Positions 19,086-27,797 of a stretch of 64,000 bases of DNA are shown here, in pieces. The DNA comes from SABI01 sp963678555. GTDB taxonomy: Bacteria > Spirochaetota > Spirochaetia > Sphaerochaetales > Sphaerochaetaceae. The stretch is from contig CAXXJA010000002.1 in assembly GCA_963678555.2 (NCBI GenBank), positions 682,001-746,000 of the forward strand, read 5' to 3'. Made by a program: the position numbers and the translations under genes. The notes under the pieces were generated by a model, which was given only the letters and a program-made list of their open reading frames with translations, ran no database searches and was not told the DNA's origin. The stretch's first letter is position 1; every line of letters starts with the position of its first letter.

Positions 19086-19154
19086 GGTACCATGAATGGC
19101 GTTGATAGGGAAGTATAACTCGTGCAGCACCCATGCTGTCAGAGGAGGTTGAGG

Positions 19155-20312
19155 ATGCCCGGAACATTTGTGAATCATCTTGAGCAGGACGTGCTCACCG
19201 AACGGAGGAATGAAAGGAAACGTGACCTGCGAAGTGCCTATTACCGTGATACTACTGCGATCATCCACTGTTCACCGTTCAGAAGACTGAAGCACAAGAC
19301 GCAGGTCTTCTTCGCCCCGAGTAACGATCATATCTGTACCAGGATTGAACACTCACTTCATGTAGCTTCCATCGCATCGACTCTCAGTCAGGGTCTCGGA
19401 CTCGATCATGAGCTGGCATGGGCTATCGGGATGGGGCATGACCTCGGTCACGCGCCGTTCGGACATGTTGGGGAATCGATACTCTCCGAACTGAGAATGG
19501 CCCGCTCGAACAGAACCTTTGAACACGAACTTAATTCTCTCAGGGTCGTTGATTTTCTTGCCGATAACGGTAAAGGCCTCAACCTCACCTATGCAGTACG
19601 GGACGGCATCGTCAGTCATAACGGGGAGACGTTTCTCCAGTATCTCAAGCCGACCCATGTCCGAAAGGATTTTGCGACCGTCACAACCCGTGCCGGCATC
19701 GTTCCTTCTACCTGGGAGGGCGTACTCGTGCGTTTCAGTGACCAGATCGCGTATCTGGGCCGTGACTTCGAGGACGCATGCAGGCTCAATATTGTTCAGC
19801 CCGACATGCTGCCGCGGATTGCCGCCGATCGCCTGGGAACGAGTAATTCAGCAATCATCGATACGCTGGTCCATGATCTGCTTACTCACAGTAGCGTAAG
19901 CGGCGGGGTAGGACTTTCCGATGAGGTCTTTGAAGCTGTCCTGACCATGAAGAAGTTCAACTACGAACAGATCTACCACTCTCCTCTACTCAAAGGGTAT
20001 CATCGCTACTTCCGCCGTCTTCTCTCACTGATTGTAAACTATCTTGATGAACTGTTTTCCACCTACGGGTTCGACTCCCCTTCCTATGAGAGTGAGAAGA
20101 ACATGCTGGCTGCCGGGTTCAGCAACTACATCCGTGACATGGGTGACAGCTACCGTCAGAGGGAAGGGGGGTATGACAACCTGATCTATGACTACGTTGC
20201 CGGGATGAGTGACACCTTTGCCCTTGACTGTGCCGATGAGATCCTGAAACCTACCCATCTCAACGATGATATCGAACGCTCCCTTACCGGTAAGTGGTTT
20301 GATGTGAGGTGA
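19155..20312 (+). CDS. dgt: Deoxyguanosinetriphosphate triphosphohydrolase-like protein
   Basis: HD-domain enzyme that cleaves dNTPs to the nucleoside and triphosphate. HD motifs are visible: the first His in IEHSLHVA, then GMGHDLGHAPFGHVGE, and an Asp later in RFSDQIAYLGRD. I choose the ATG at 19155 (MPGTFVNHL) because AGGAGGT lies five to six bases upstream; this gives 385 residues, typical of the short bacterial dGTPase type. A GTG at 19122 in the same frame has no such site. The neighbouring nrdR also concerns dNTP supply, but it is convergent. Confidence 0.92.
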   Translation: MPGTFVNHLEQDVLTERRNERKRDLRSAYYRDTTAIIHCSPFRRLKHKTQVFFAPSNDHICTRIEHSLHVASIASTLSQGLGLDHELAWAIGMGHDLGHAPFGHVGESILSELRMARSNRTFEHELNSLRVVDFLADNGKGLNLTYAVRDGIVSHNGETFLQYLKPTHVRKDFATVTTRAGIVPSTWEGVLVRFSDQIAYLGRDFEDACRLNIVQPDMLPRIAADRLGTSNSAIIDTLVHDLLTHSSVSGGVGLSDEVFEAVLTMKKFNYEQIYHSPLLKGYHRYFRRLLSLIVNYLDELFSTYGFDSPSYESEKNMLAAGFSNYIRDMGDSYRQREGGYDNLIYDYVAGMSDTFALDCADEILKPTHLNDDIERSLTGKWFDVR

Positions 20313-20342
20313 ACCGCACGCCACGGGCGGTACGCTGAGGCT

Positions 20343-20804
20343 TCAGAGTCCTTCCCTGACCTTCTCAATTTCCTCTATGAACTTTTCAACGGAATCGAAG
20401 GCGCGGTAGACCGAAGCGAACCTGACATACGCCACTGCATCAACCTTATAGAGGAATTTCAATGCAATCTCTCCTATCGTGGTACTTGCGATTTCCCGTT
20501 TTGAGGATGCCTTGATGATGATCTCATCTTCGATATTGATCAGCATCTGTTCCACGATTTCCTGTGGTATGTCGCGTTTTTCCGTGGTGATCACGATTCC
20601 TCGCTCGATCTTGCGGATATCGAACGGTTCAAGTCGTCCGTCACGTTTGACAACCATCAGAGGTTTCTCCTCTATCCGTTCATAACTCGTAAACCGGTAT
20701 CCGCAGTGAAGGCATTCTCTCCTTCTCCTGACCATCGAACCGCTTCTGTTCTGACGTGATTCTATCACCTTGTCATGTGTATGATTGCACTGTGGACACA
20801 ACAC
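20343..20804 (-). CDS. nrdR: Transcriptional repressor NrdR
   Basis: Repressor of ribonucleotide reductase genes that senses dNTP/ATP through an ATP-cone. A four-cysteine zinc ribbon (CPQC ... CLHC) occupies residues 3-37, followed by an ATP-cone (about 49-139, with VVKRDGRLEPFD). The reading frame runs open to 20948, but the real start is the GTG at 20804. GGAGGT lies six bases upstream, and the protein then begins MLCPQC, as NrdR proteins do, with the normal length of 153. No nrd genes lie in this window. Confidence 0.95.
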   Translation of the reverse strand: MLCPQCNHTHDKVIESRQNRSGSMVRRRRECLHCGYRFTSYERIEEKPLMVVKRDGRLEPFDIRKIERGIVITTEKRDIPQEIVEQMLINIEDEIIIKASSKREIASTTIGEIALKFLYKVDAVAYVRFASVYRAFDSVEKFIEEIEKVREGL

Positions 20805-20831
20805 TGGAGGACCTCCGTTCTCAACCGGTTC

Positions 20832-20837
20832 ATTGTA
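20832..20837 (-). promoter_or_regulatory. Extended -10 element for nrdR
   Basis: On the minus strand TGC precedes TACAAT, an extended -10 motif, 28 bases before the GTG start. No good -35 box is visible. Confidence 0.4.
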
Positions 20838-20913
20838 GCACACAGCGGATGATATGAGTACGGTAAGAACACAGGCAGGATCTCTTTGAAAGTAACAATA
20901 TATCGCGAAGGTG

Positions 20914-20942
20914 TTGCTAATGATAACATTCTGTGATAATAA
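20914..20942 (+). promoter_or_regulatory. Promoter of the ACT/NTPase/transporter operon
   Basis: TTGCTA, 17-base spacer, TAATAA, 26 bases before the start codon at 20969, in an AT-rich gap divergent from nrdR. Confidence 0.6.
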
Positions 20943-20968
20943 TAACAAAAAGCTTATGAGGAGACAGT

Positions 20969-21631
20969 ATGGAATCTGTGAGCAATTCCGTCAAACGTAT
21001 CATCGACCGTTCGCCCTTTCTCCATGAAATGCTGATCAACGGTATTCTCAGTTACAGCAACTATGCGACCTCGATACATCCCCTCGTCGAGAAACTGCAC
21101 GGAAAGGAAGTGAAGACTTCAGCGATCGTCATGGCCATCCGTCGCTACGGAGAGGAGCTGAAACGGAAAGATCTGGAGCATTCAAGTCCGGCACTCCACT
21201 ATGAGATCATCATGAAGACGAATATCTATGATATCAACCTCGTCAGGAGTGATACGATTCTTGAGAAGTTCGATGACCTGTTCTCTCTGGTCAATCCGCA
21301 GAGCGGTGATTTCCTGAATATCTCGGTCGGTTCACATGAGGTGTCCCTCTCCATCAGCGAGAAGTACCTCGACCATGTCACACCCATCCTCGAAGGAGAG
21401 ACGGTCCTGCTTCAGCAGGGTGATCTCGTTGCACTTTCACTCGTATTCAGCGGGGACTTCATGTCCACTCCCGGTATCGTATACGAGGCTGTGAGGAAAC
21501 TCGCCTGGGAGGAGATCAACGTGAATGAGATCATCTCGACGATGAATGAGCTCACCTTCGTTATTGACCGCAAAGACTCAATGGCAGCCTTCAGTGTCCT
21601 GCAGAGTTTTCTCAAAGGAGATACGGCATGA
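20969..21631 (+). CDS. Putative ACT-domain regulatory protein
   Basis: 220 residues, no signal peptide or membrane helix. The N-terminal part (about 1-65) is helical and contains a possible helix-turn-helix-like segment. From about residue 75 the pattern of strands and helices resembles tandem ACT-type ligand-binding domains, and the end (VNEIISTMNELTFVIDRKDSM) looks like the ACT strand found at the C-terminus of aspartate kinases. No kinase domain is present. It is the first gene of a three-gene operon with four-base overlaps. The ACT assignment is by eye and needs a profile search. Confidence 0.55.
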   Translation: MESVSNSVKRIIDRSPFLHEMLINGILSYSNYATSIHPLVEKLHGKEVKTSAIVMAIRRYGEELKRKDLEHSSPALHYEIIMKTNIYDINLVRSDTILEKFDDLFSLVNPQSGDFLNISVGSHEVSLSISEKYLDHVTPILEGETVLLQQGDLVALSLVFSGDFMSTPGIVYEAVRKLAWEEINVNEIISTMNELTFVIDRKDSMAAFSVLQSFLKGDTA

Positions 21632-22149
21632 GTGATATCATGATCATCACCGGAGGGAGGAATTCCGGGAAGACCACCATGGCCTACGCCCTGTGCTCTC
21701 TGCTTGACCTTGACGGGAAGAGTATCGGCGGGGTGATCCAGGTTCTTGCCCTTCCCGACCAGAACAAGGATATCTATGAGCTCAGTTCTCAGGCTGACGG
21801 TTCATCTCTTGTGATGCTCTCATCTCACAGGAGAGATTCCTGGCCGGTCTTCGGGAATTTCTATTACAATCCCGGAACTGAAGCGTGGGCTGAAGAGCAG
21901 TTCAGAGCCTCGTATGCAAGTGACGTGATTGTCTTCGATGAGATCGGACGGTATGAACTGGCCGGTAAAGGATTTGACCATGGATTCCGGTTCGCCGTGG
22001 AGCATGGTGAGGGAACGGTACTCGCCGTGATACGCGATGAGAATATCGCTGCAGTGTGCGACACGTATGCAATCGACATCGAATCATGTATCGTCATCAA
22101 TGCTCGGGATGATATACAGGAAACATATGCGAGGATACGAGACCTATGA
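21628..22149 (+). CDS. THEP1-type nucleoside-triphosphatase
   Basis: P-loop NTPase of 173 residues. Walker A is GGRNSGKTT (residues 9-17), and the Walker B region VIVFDEIGRYELAGKGF is the hallmark DEIG motif of the THEP1/NTPase_1 family. Such enzymes hydrolyse a range of NTPs and dNTPs; the cellular role is not established. Start and stop overlap both neighbours by four bases (ATGA), so it is coupled to the ACT-like protein and the transporter. Confidence 0.8.
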   Translation: MSDIMIITGGRNSGKTTMAYALCSLLDLDGKSIGGVIQVLALPDQNKDIYELSSQADGSSLVMLSSHRRDSWPVFGNFYYNPGTEAWAEEQFRASYASDVIVFDEIGRYELAGKGFDHGFRFAVEHGEGTVLAVIRDENIAAVCDTYAIDIESCIVINARDDIQETYARIRDL

Positions 22150-22838
22150 ACGAACTCTACTGGGCCCTGATGCTCATCATCAATTTTCTTCTCATAATGG
22201 CAGCCTATCGGCTGTGGGGCCGTGCAGGGCTGTATATCTGGATCCCGATCTCGGTTATGCTGGCGAATATCCAGGTGACCAAGACCGTGGAACTGTTCGG
22301 TCTTGAGGCTACCCTCGGTAACATCATCTACGCCACGAGTTTTCTTGCCACCGATATTCTCAGTGAGAACTATTCAAAGCAGGATGCACGGCGTGCCGTG
22401 GCCATAGGCTTCTTCTCCATGATAACCATGACAGTTCTCATGAACCTCGCCATTCTGTTCATACCGGCTGAAAGTGATTTCGTGCAGACAAGCATGATAA
22501 CGATCTTCGCCCTGATGCCCCGAATAGCGGCAGCCTCCCTGCTCGCCTACGGGATCTCTCAGATGCATGATATCTTCGCCTACAGCTGGATCAAGACTCA
22601 TCTGCCTCAGAAGAGGTTCCTGTGGGTGAGAAACAACGGGTCCACTCTGGTATCACAGCTGCTTGATTCTCTGATTTTCACCTTTGCAGCCTTCTGGGGA
22701 CTCTTTCCCATCGGTGTTCTCATCGAGATACTGATCACCACCTACGTGCTGAAGGTCGTGGTATCCCTGTTTGATACCCCCTTCATCTATATCGCCCGTT
22801 ACTGGCACGATGCAGGGAAGATCAGAGAAGCACTGTGA
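22146..22838 (+). CDS. Queuosine precursor transporter (YhhQ/QPTR family)
   Basis: Membrane protein with about six helices, 230 residues. Family features are NIIYATSFLATDILSENYS near residue 58 and RNNGSTLVSQLLDSLIF near residue 160. Members import preQ0/preQ1 for queuosine tRNA modification. No other queuosine gene (tgt, queA) lies in the window. Third gene of the operon, overlapping the NTPase by four bases. Confidence 0.88.
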   Translation: MNELYWALMLIINFLLIMAAYRLWGRAGLYIWIPISVMLANIQVTKTVELFGLEATLGNIIYATSFLATDILSENYSKQDARRAVAIGFFSMITMTVLMNLAILFIPAESDFVQTSMITIFALMPRIAAASLLAYGISQMHDIFAYSWIKTHLPQKRFLWVRNNGSTLVSQLLDSLIFTFAAFWGLFPIGVLIEILITTYVLKVVVSLFDTPFIYIARYWHDAGKIREAL

Positions 22839-22863
22839 ACGAACGGGGGAAGGGAAGGGAGAC

Positions 22864-23649
22864 TCAGCCGAACAGGGATCTCATCTGCCTTACAGCTTCA
22901 GGCGTTCCGCTGAGCAGGATATCGTTGAACGTCTTCCGTTCAACCAGAAGAGCATCGGTGTAGGTGAATTCCTCACCGTTTCGGTAGATCACCGGCCAGC
23001 CCGCCGCTCTGAGAAGCGCATGTGCACCGGCAACATCCCATACATAGCAGGGGATACTTATCGAGCCCTGTATTCTCGGATGGATCAGCGGTGCCACCAT
23101 GTGCAGGATGTTGCTTCCGAAGGATCGGATCTTCCCCCGGTAGCTCTTCAGGTCGATATAGTGCTGTACGTGGGAACCCATGGTGAGCTGTTCGATATCC
23201 TCGCCGTCATCGGCAGGAGAAAAGGGTTCCCCGTTCAGTTTCAGTATTCCATTGAGGTCCAGAGTGAGAAGCAGAGAGTCGCTTCCTCCGAGTCCCCAGC
23301 GGGGAGCAAGCACAATGGAGGCCACCGGGAGGCGGTTCCTGTCAAGTACACCCACCGAAATACACCAGGAGGGAAGTCCTTGAGAGTAGCTGTCGGTACC
23401 GTCTATCGGGTCGAGGATGAAGGTGAGGTCACGTCTCTCATCAAACACGGTTTTCTGTTCTTCGGTGATGATACCGGCCTCGGGAAAGAGTGTCTCGATC
23501 TTCTGCTTAACCTGATTGTTGATATAGGTATCAGTTTCGGTAAGTACCGATCCGTCATCCTTGTACGTCACCTGTATCTTCTTCTGGTTCTCACCAGCAT
23601 AGTGCCCCATTTCCTGTATAAACTCTACCAGCGAATGAAATCTATCCAT
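22864..23649 (-). CDS. Inositol monophosphatase family protein
   Basis: Mg-dependent phosphatase fold. Metal-binding motifs are present in order: ITEEQ, then DPIDGTDSY, then WDVAGAHALL near the C-terminus. I place the start at 23649 (MDRFHSL), giving 261 residues; the open frame upstream would overlap mfd. Substrates of the family include inositol phosphate, PAP, fructose bisphosphate and NADP, and none can be chosen from sequence. Divergent from mfd with a 39-base gap. Confidence 0.88.
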   Translation of the reverse strand: MDRFHSLVEFIQEMGHYAGENQKKIQVTYKDDGSVLTETDTYINNQVKQKIETLFPEAGIITEEQKTVFDERRDLTFILDPIDGTDSYSQGLPSWCISVGVLDRNRLPVASIVLAPRWGLGGSDSLLLTLDLNGILKLNGEPFSPADDGEDIEQLTMGSHVQHYIDLKSYRGKIRSFGSNILHMVAPLIHPRIQGSISIPCYVWDVAGAHALLRAAGWPVIYRNGEEFTYTDALLVERKTFNDILLSGTPEAVRQMRSLFG

Positions 23650-23688
23650 TGAATACGTTCTCTCTTCTATGCTAGGGTAAGTGCGGTT

Positions 23689-26600
23689 ATGAAGCAGCAT
23701 ATACTTCAGCCTGTACAATCCTACCTGAAATCAAGTGAAGCGTACAAGGCTTTCAGGAAGAATCCGGACAGTATCTCAGCCCTGGAAGGCCTCGGGGGGT
23801 ATCCCCTTGCCCTTCTTCTCCACGTCTATCAGGTCTATCTGGGTAAGCGTGTATGGGTGATCTGCCCGACCGAACAGCAGGCTCAGGGGCTCAGCAAGGA
23901 TCTCAAGGTTTCGAATATCCCATCGCTTTTCATGAACAGTGCCGGTAAGAAGCTGTACAGCTCTCTCGACGGTGGGGATGAGGACTATCATCTGGTCAAA
24001 GACCTTCAGGCACTCGATTTACTGAACGGCGGTATCGTGTTCATCCCGATACGAACGTTCGTCTCACCCGTACCTGATGCGGCCTTCGTCTCTCAGACAA
24101 AGAGAACGATCAGTGTTCACGATGAGTTTGATCCCACCACTCTCAGCCGTATGTTCAGCGAAGCCGGCTACTACCGCAGTCCAAGCACCTCCGTACCCGG
24201 AGAATTCTCCGCTCATGGAGAGATCTTTGATTTCTTTCCCTATGACAGTGACTACCCGGTCAGAATCCACGGGGACTGGGATGCAGTGGAGCGTATCACT
24301 CTGTACGACAGTGAGACACAGGATATGGTCAGGACCATTCCTTCGATCACGTTCCATCTGATGAGCGATACGAGTACGAGGGGCTGGGGCCACATCAGTC
24401 AGTACTTCAGGGATTCAGATTATTTCTTCATGATCGGCTCTGAACGGCTCGACACCTCCTTCAACTCAATGCAGGTCGAGGCAAAAAGTCTTTATCGTGA
24501 GGCTTTCCAGACAGACCGCTCTTCACCCAAGCCGTATGAGATACTGTTTGATTACCCTGCATTTCTTGAAAGAGGCAGACGACAGTCGGTACTCTACGAT
24601 GTGAGAGGCCAGCACGGTGCGTATCAGTTCGACGTGCGAGAAGGTCATTCCTACTTCGGAAACTTCACCCTCTTCAAGGAAGACCTCACAAACCTCCTTG
24701 CAAACGGCTTCACCATCGTCATCTATGCAGGAAGCGTTCTTCAGAAGGATCGACTCTCCTCGATGCTCCAGAACTACCGGGGACTCACGATCCTCCCGGA
24801 AGAGCTTTCCGGCGGATTTGTTCTCGAATCCCAGAAACTTGCGGTGATCTGCGACCATGAGATATTCGGCCGTCGCAAAGTGCTCAATAAAACCCTGCAC
24901 AAGGTACATAGCTCTCCTCTGGATTCCTTTGTTGATCTGAATGAAGGAGACTATGTCGTTCACATTAACTACGGAATTGGACAGTTCGAGAAGATCGACC
25001 GGGTCAATGTCGCCGGACGGGAACGGGACTACATCAAGATCCTCTACGGCGGTAAGGAGCACCTGTTCGTTCCGATCGAACAGGCGAACCTTGTTCAGCG
25101 GTATATCGGTTCAGAAGGCACTGCCCCCAAGCTCGATACCCTGAGCGGTGCAAGCTGGTCTGCAAAGAAAGCCAAGGCACGAAAGTCAGCTGAAAAGCTT
25201 GCCGAGCGTCTGATCGCATTGTATGCAAAGAGAAAGAACACCTCAGGATATCCTTTCCCCAAAGATACCGACTGGCAGCTTGAGTTCGAAGCCTCGTTTC
25301 CCTACGATGAGACCGAAGACCAGCTTCAGTGTGTCGAGGACATCAAGAATGATATGGAGTCCCCCATCGTCATGGATCGGCTGATCTGCGGGGATGTCGG
25401 GTACGGAAAGACAGAGATAGCCCTCCGAGCAGCGTTCAAGGCGGTGATGGCCGGCAAGCAGGTGGCGTTCCTTGCGCCGACCACGATCCTGGCTGAGCAG
25501 CACTATGAGACGCTTCTCACACGACTCGGCACCTTCCCTGTGCAGGTAGCCATGATGAGCCGTATCGTTGAAAAGAAAAAGCAGAAGGTTGCTCTGGAGA
25601 AGGTCGCCTCGGGAGAGATCGATATCCTTGTCGGCACGCACCGTATCCTGCAGAAGGATGTTGTCTACCGTGACCTCGGTCTTCTGATCATAGACGAAGA
25701 GCAGCGTTTTGGAGTGAAGGATAAGGAGAAGATGAAGGAACTCAAGACCAACATCGACTCGATAGCACTCTCAGCCACTCCGATTCCGAGAACCCTCTAT
25801 ATGTCTCTGCTAAAGATACGGGACATGTCTCTTCTTACCACGCCGCCTATTCAGCGTCGTGCGATCAGGACCGTAATCGAAGAGTATGATATCTATACGG
25901 TTAAGAAGGCGATACAGCATGAGACAGACAGGGGAGGACAGGTGTTCTATCTGCACAACAGGATCAGCAGTCTTGATGAGGTCCTGTCCATTCTTCAGCA
26001 GGAACTGCCTCATCTGATCTTCGATGTCGTTCACGGTCAGATGGACGCGCGTCATATCGAGGACGTGATGCACCGTTTCGTCCACGAGGGGATACAGGTG
26101 CTGATTTCCACTACTCTGATTGAAAACGGCATAGACATCCCCAACGTCAACACGATCATTATCGACCGGGCAGACCGATACGGGGTGTCTCAGCTGTACC
26201 AGCTGCGAGGGAGAGTCGGGAGAGGAGACAGGGAGGCCTATGCGTACCTGTTCTACCCTCACTCCTCTCAGCTTTCCGAGGTCGCCATCAAGCGTCTCAA
26301 GGTAATCAGTGACCACACGGAACTCGGCAGCGGGTTCAAGATCGCGATGAAGGACATGGAGATCCGCGGAACGGGGAATCTGCTCGGAAGGGAACAGAGT
26401 GGACAACTTGCCTCTGTCGGACTTGATATGTACATCAGGATTCTTGACGAGGAGATAGCCCGCCTGACGAAGGAAGAGAGGATCGGAGAGGAGGAGGTCT
26501 TCCTCGAACTCGATTACAGCGGGTTCATACCCGATGAATATATCAGCGAGCCCTCAGTCAAGTTCGAGATATACAAGAAGATCGCCTCGGTCAATACCGA

Positions 26601-26931
26601 GGAGGCGCTTCTGTCTCTCAATGGTGAACTCCTTGAACGCTTCGGCCCAGTACCCGAAGTCGTCGCAAATCTGATGTATATCGCGGAGCTGAAGGTGCTC
26701 TGCCGGAAGCTCGGTGTGTATCATCTCAAGGAGAGAAACGGACGGGTGGAGGTGACCTTCTCGAAGGTAAAGGATATTTCAATCGACAAGGTGATGCAGC
26801 TGATGCAGCTTCGTCAGAACAGTGTGAAACTCGATCCCAAGAGGATCAATGTTCTGATTCTGACTACTCAGGCAATCTCACTTAAGGATAAATCGCTGTT
26901 CATCCTTGAGATGCTCAAGCGGTTGTTATAG
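23689..26931 (+). CDS. mfd: Transcription-repair coupling factor
   Basis: Removes RNA polymerase stalled at lesions and recruits UvrA. The N-terminal UvrB-like region is followed by the RNA-polymerase-interacting domain (GDYVVHINYGIGQF, about residue 424), then the RecG-like translocase with Walker A CGDVGYGKTE (about 567), DEEQ box IIDEEQRFG (about 669) and QLRGRVGRGDREAYAYL. A C-terminal D7 autoinhibitory domain follows. 1080 residues, normal. The UvrA partner is encoded at 55.7 kb. Confidence 0.97.
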   Translation: MKQHILQPVQSYLKSSEAYKAFRKNPDSISALEGLGGYPLALLLHVYQVYLGKRVWVICPTEQQAQGLSKDLKVSNIPSLFMNSAGKKLYSSLDGGDEDYHLVKDLQALDLLNGGIVFIPIRTFVSPVPDAAFVSQTKRTISVHDEFDPTTLSRMFSEAGYYRSPSTSVPGEFSAHGEIFDFFPYDSDYPVRIHGDWDAVERITLYDSETQDMVRTIPSITFHLMSDTSTRGWGHISQYFRDSDYFFMIGSERLDTSFNSMQVEAKSLYREAFQTDRSSPKPYEILFDYPAFLERGRRQSVLYDVRGQHGAYQFDVREGHSYFGNFTLFKEDLTNLLANGFTIVIYAGSVLQKDRLSSMLQNYRGLTILPEELSGGFVLESQKLAVICDHEIFGRRKVLNKTLHKVHSSPLDSFVDLNEGDYVVHINYGIGQFEKIDRVNVAGRERDYIKILYGGKEHLFVPIEQANLVQRYIGSEGTAPKLDTLSGASWSAKKAKARKSAEKLAERLIALYAKRKNTSGYPFPKDTDWQLEFEASFPYDETEDQLQCVEDIKNDMESPIVMDRLICGDVGYGKTEIALRAAFKAVMAGKQVAFLAPTTILAEQHYETLLTRLGTFPVQVAMMSRIVEKKKQKVALEKVASGEIDILVGTHRILQKDVVYRDLGLLIIDEEQRFGVKDKEKMKELKTNIDSIALSATPIPRTLYMSLLKIRDMSLLTTPPIQRRAIRTVIEEYDIYTVKKAIQHETDRGGQVFYLHNRISSLDEVLSILQQELPHLIFDVVHGQMDARHIEDVMHRFVHEGIQVLISTTLIENGIDIPNVNTIIIDRADRYGVSQLYQLRGRVGRGDREAYAYLFYPHSSQLSEVAIKRLKVISDHTELGSGFKIAMKDMEIRGTGNLLGREQSGQLASVGLDMYIRILDEEIARLTKEERIGEEEVFLELDYSGFIPDEYISEPSVKFEIYKKIASVNTEEALLSLNGELLERFGPVPEVVANLMYIAELKVLCRKLGVYHLKERNGRVEVTFSKVKDISIDKVMQLMQLRQNSVKLDPKRINVLILTTQAISLKDKSLFILEMLKRLL

Positions 26932-26944
26932 GTAGGAAGGCGAT

Positions 26945-27652
26945 ATGGATATTACAAAGGACCGGGTTGATCTGCCCGGTGAAGACGGCAGACGTGATGT
27001 GAAGAGTTTCGTCCTGAGAAAAGGAAAACTCAGACCATACCAGGAGGAAGCGGTACAGCTGTACAGTGATGAGTATGTCATTCCCTTCACCTCAGGGGAG
27101 CTCGATTTCCCGACCCTGTTTTCCAACGACAACCCCACGGTCATAGAGATCGGGTTCGGAATGGGTACCAGCACAAAACGGATCGTCAGGGAGCATCCCG
27201 ATACAAACTATATCGGTATTGAGGTCTTTCTCAGCGGATTCACCAAACTGCTCTCTGCAGCCGGCAGGGAAGAATTGAAGAACCTCCGTCTCATCAGGTT
27301 CGATGCAGTGCAGGTACTCAATGAGATGATACCCGATGGGTCTGTTGCTGGTTTCCACATCTTCTTCCCGGACCCGTGGCCCAAGAAGCGCCATCATAAA
27401 CGTCGCCTGATCCAGAAGGAATTCGCTGAACTGCTCTCACGGAAGCTGAAACGGGGTGGGTACATCTACTGTGTCACCGACTGGCTTGAGTATGCACATC
27501 AGATGGTACAGGTGTTCGATTCAGTCGAAACTCTGAAGAATTCTTCCGGGGACTTCTGTCAGCCCGTTCCCTGGAGACCGTCCACCGGGTTCGAGCAGAA
27601 AGGTAGAGAGAAACAGCACCCGATCAGTGAGGTGTGGGTGGAAAGAGTCTGA
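26945..27652 (+). CDS. trmB: tRNA (guanine-N7)-methyltransferase
   Basis: SAM-dependent enzyme that methylates G46 of tRNA. The SAM-binding motif is VIEIGFGMG, and the signature HIFFPDPWPKKRHHKRRL lies at about residues 139-156. 235 residues, normal length. It starts 13 bases after the mfd stop, preceded by AGGAAGG, and is followed by a strong terminator. Confidence 0.95.
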   Translation: MDITKDRVDLPGEDGRRDVKSFVLRKGKLRPYQEEAVQLYSDEYVIPFTSGELDFPTLFSNDNPTVIEIGFGMGTSTKRIVREHPDTNYIGIEVFLSGFTKLLSAAGREELKNLRLIRFDAVQVLNEMIPDGSVAGFHIFFPDPWPKKRHHKRRLIQKEFAELLSRKLKRGGYIYCVTDWLEYAHQMVQVFDSVETLKNSSGDFCQPVPWRPSTGFEQKGREKQHPISEVWVERV

Positions 27653-27708
27653 ACGCCTCTGTCAGACCCAAATCAACCTGTGAGTGCCCGTCCCCTTCAG
27701 ACAAAGAA

Positions 27709-27741
27709 ACAGGGGAGCTGAAGTGATCGCTGCTCCCCTGT
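27709..27741 (-). terminator. Terminator of the minus-strand EF-G-like gene
   Basis: Stem ACAGGGGAGC / GCTCCCCTGT (10 bp) with a 13-base loop; read on the minus strand it is followed by TTCTTTGTC. Confidence 0.7.
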
Positions 27742-27754
27742 GTGATACCGGCAC

Positions 27755-27787
27755 CTGCCGCACGGATATCCGTGCGGCAGATTTTAT
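27755..27787 (+). terminator. Terminator of trmB
   Basis: Perfect 26-base palindrome at 27755-27780 (each arm 13 bases, CTGCCGCACGGAT) followed on the plus strand by ATTTTAT. A textbook intrinsic terminator facing the one for EF-G. Confidence 0.85.
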
Positions 27788-27797
27788 CAGGTTTGTA

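Noticed and set aside
22771..23652. 293-codon plus-strand frame opposite the monophosphatase
   Set aside because: The minus-strand product has the full set of IMPase motifs; this frame has none.
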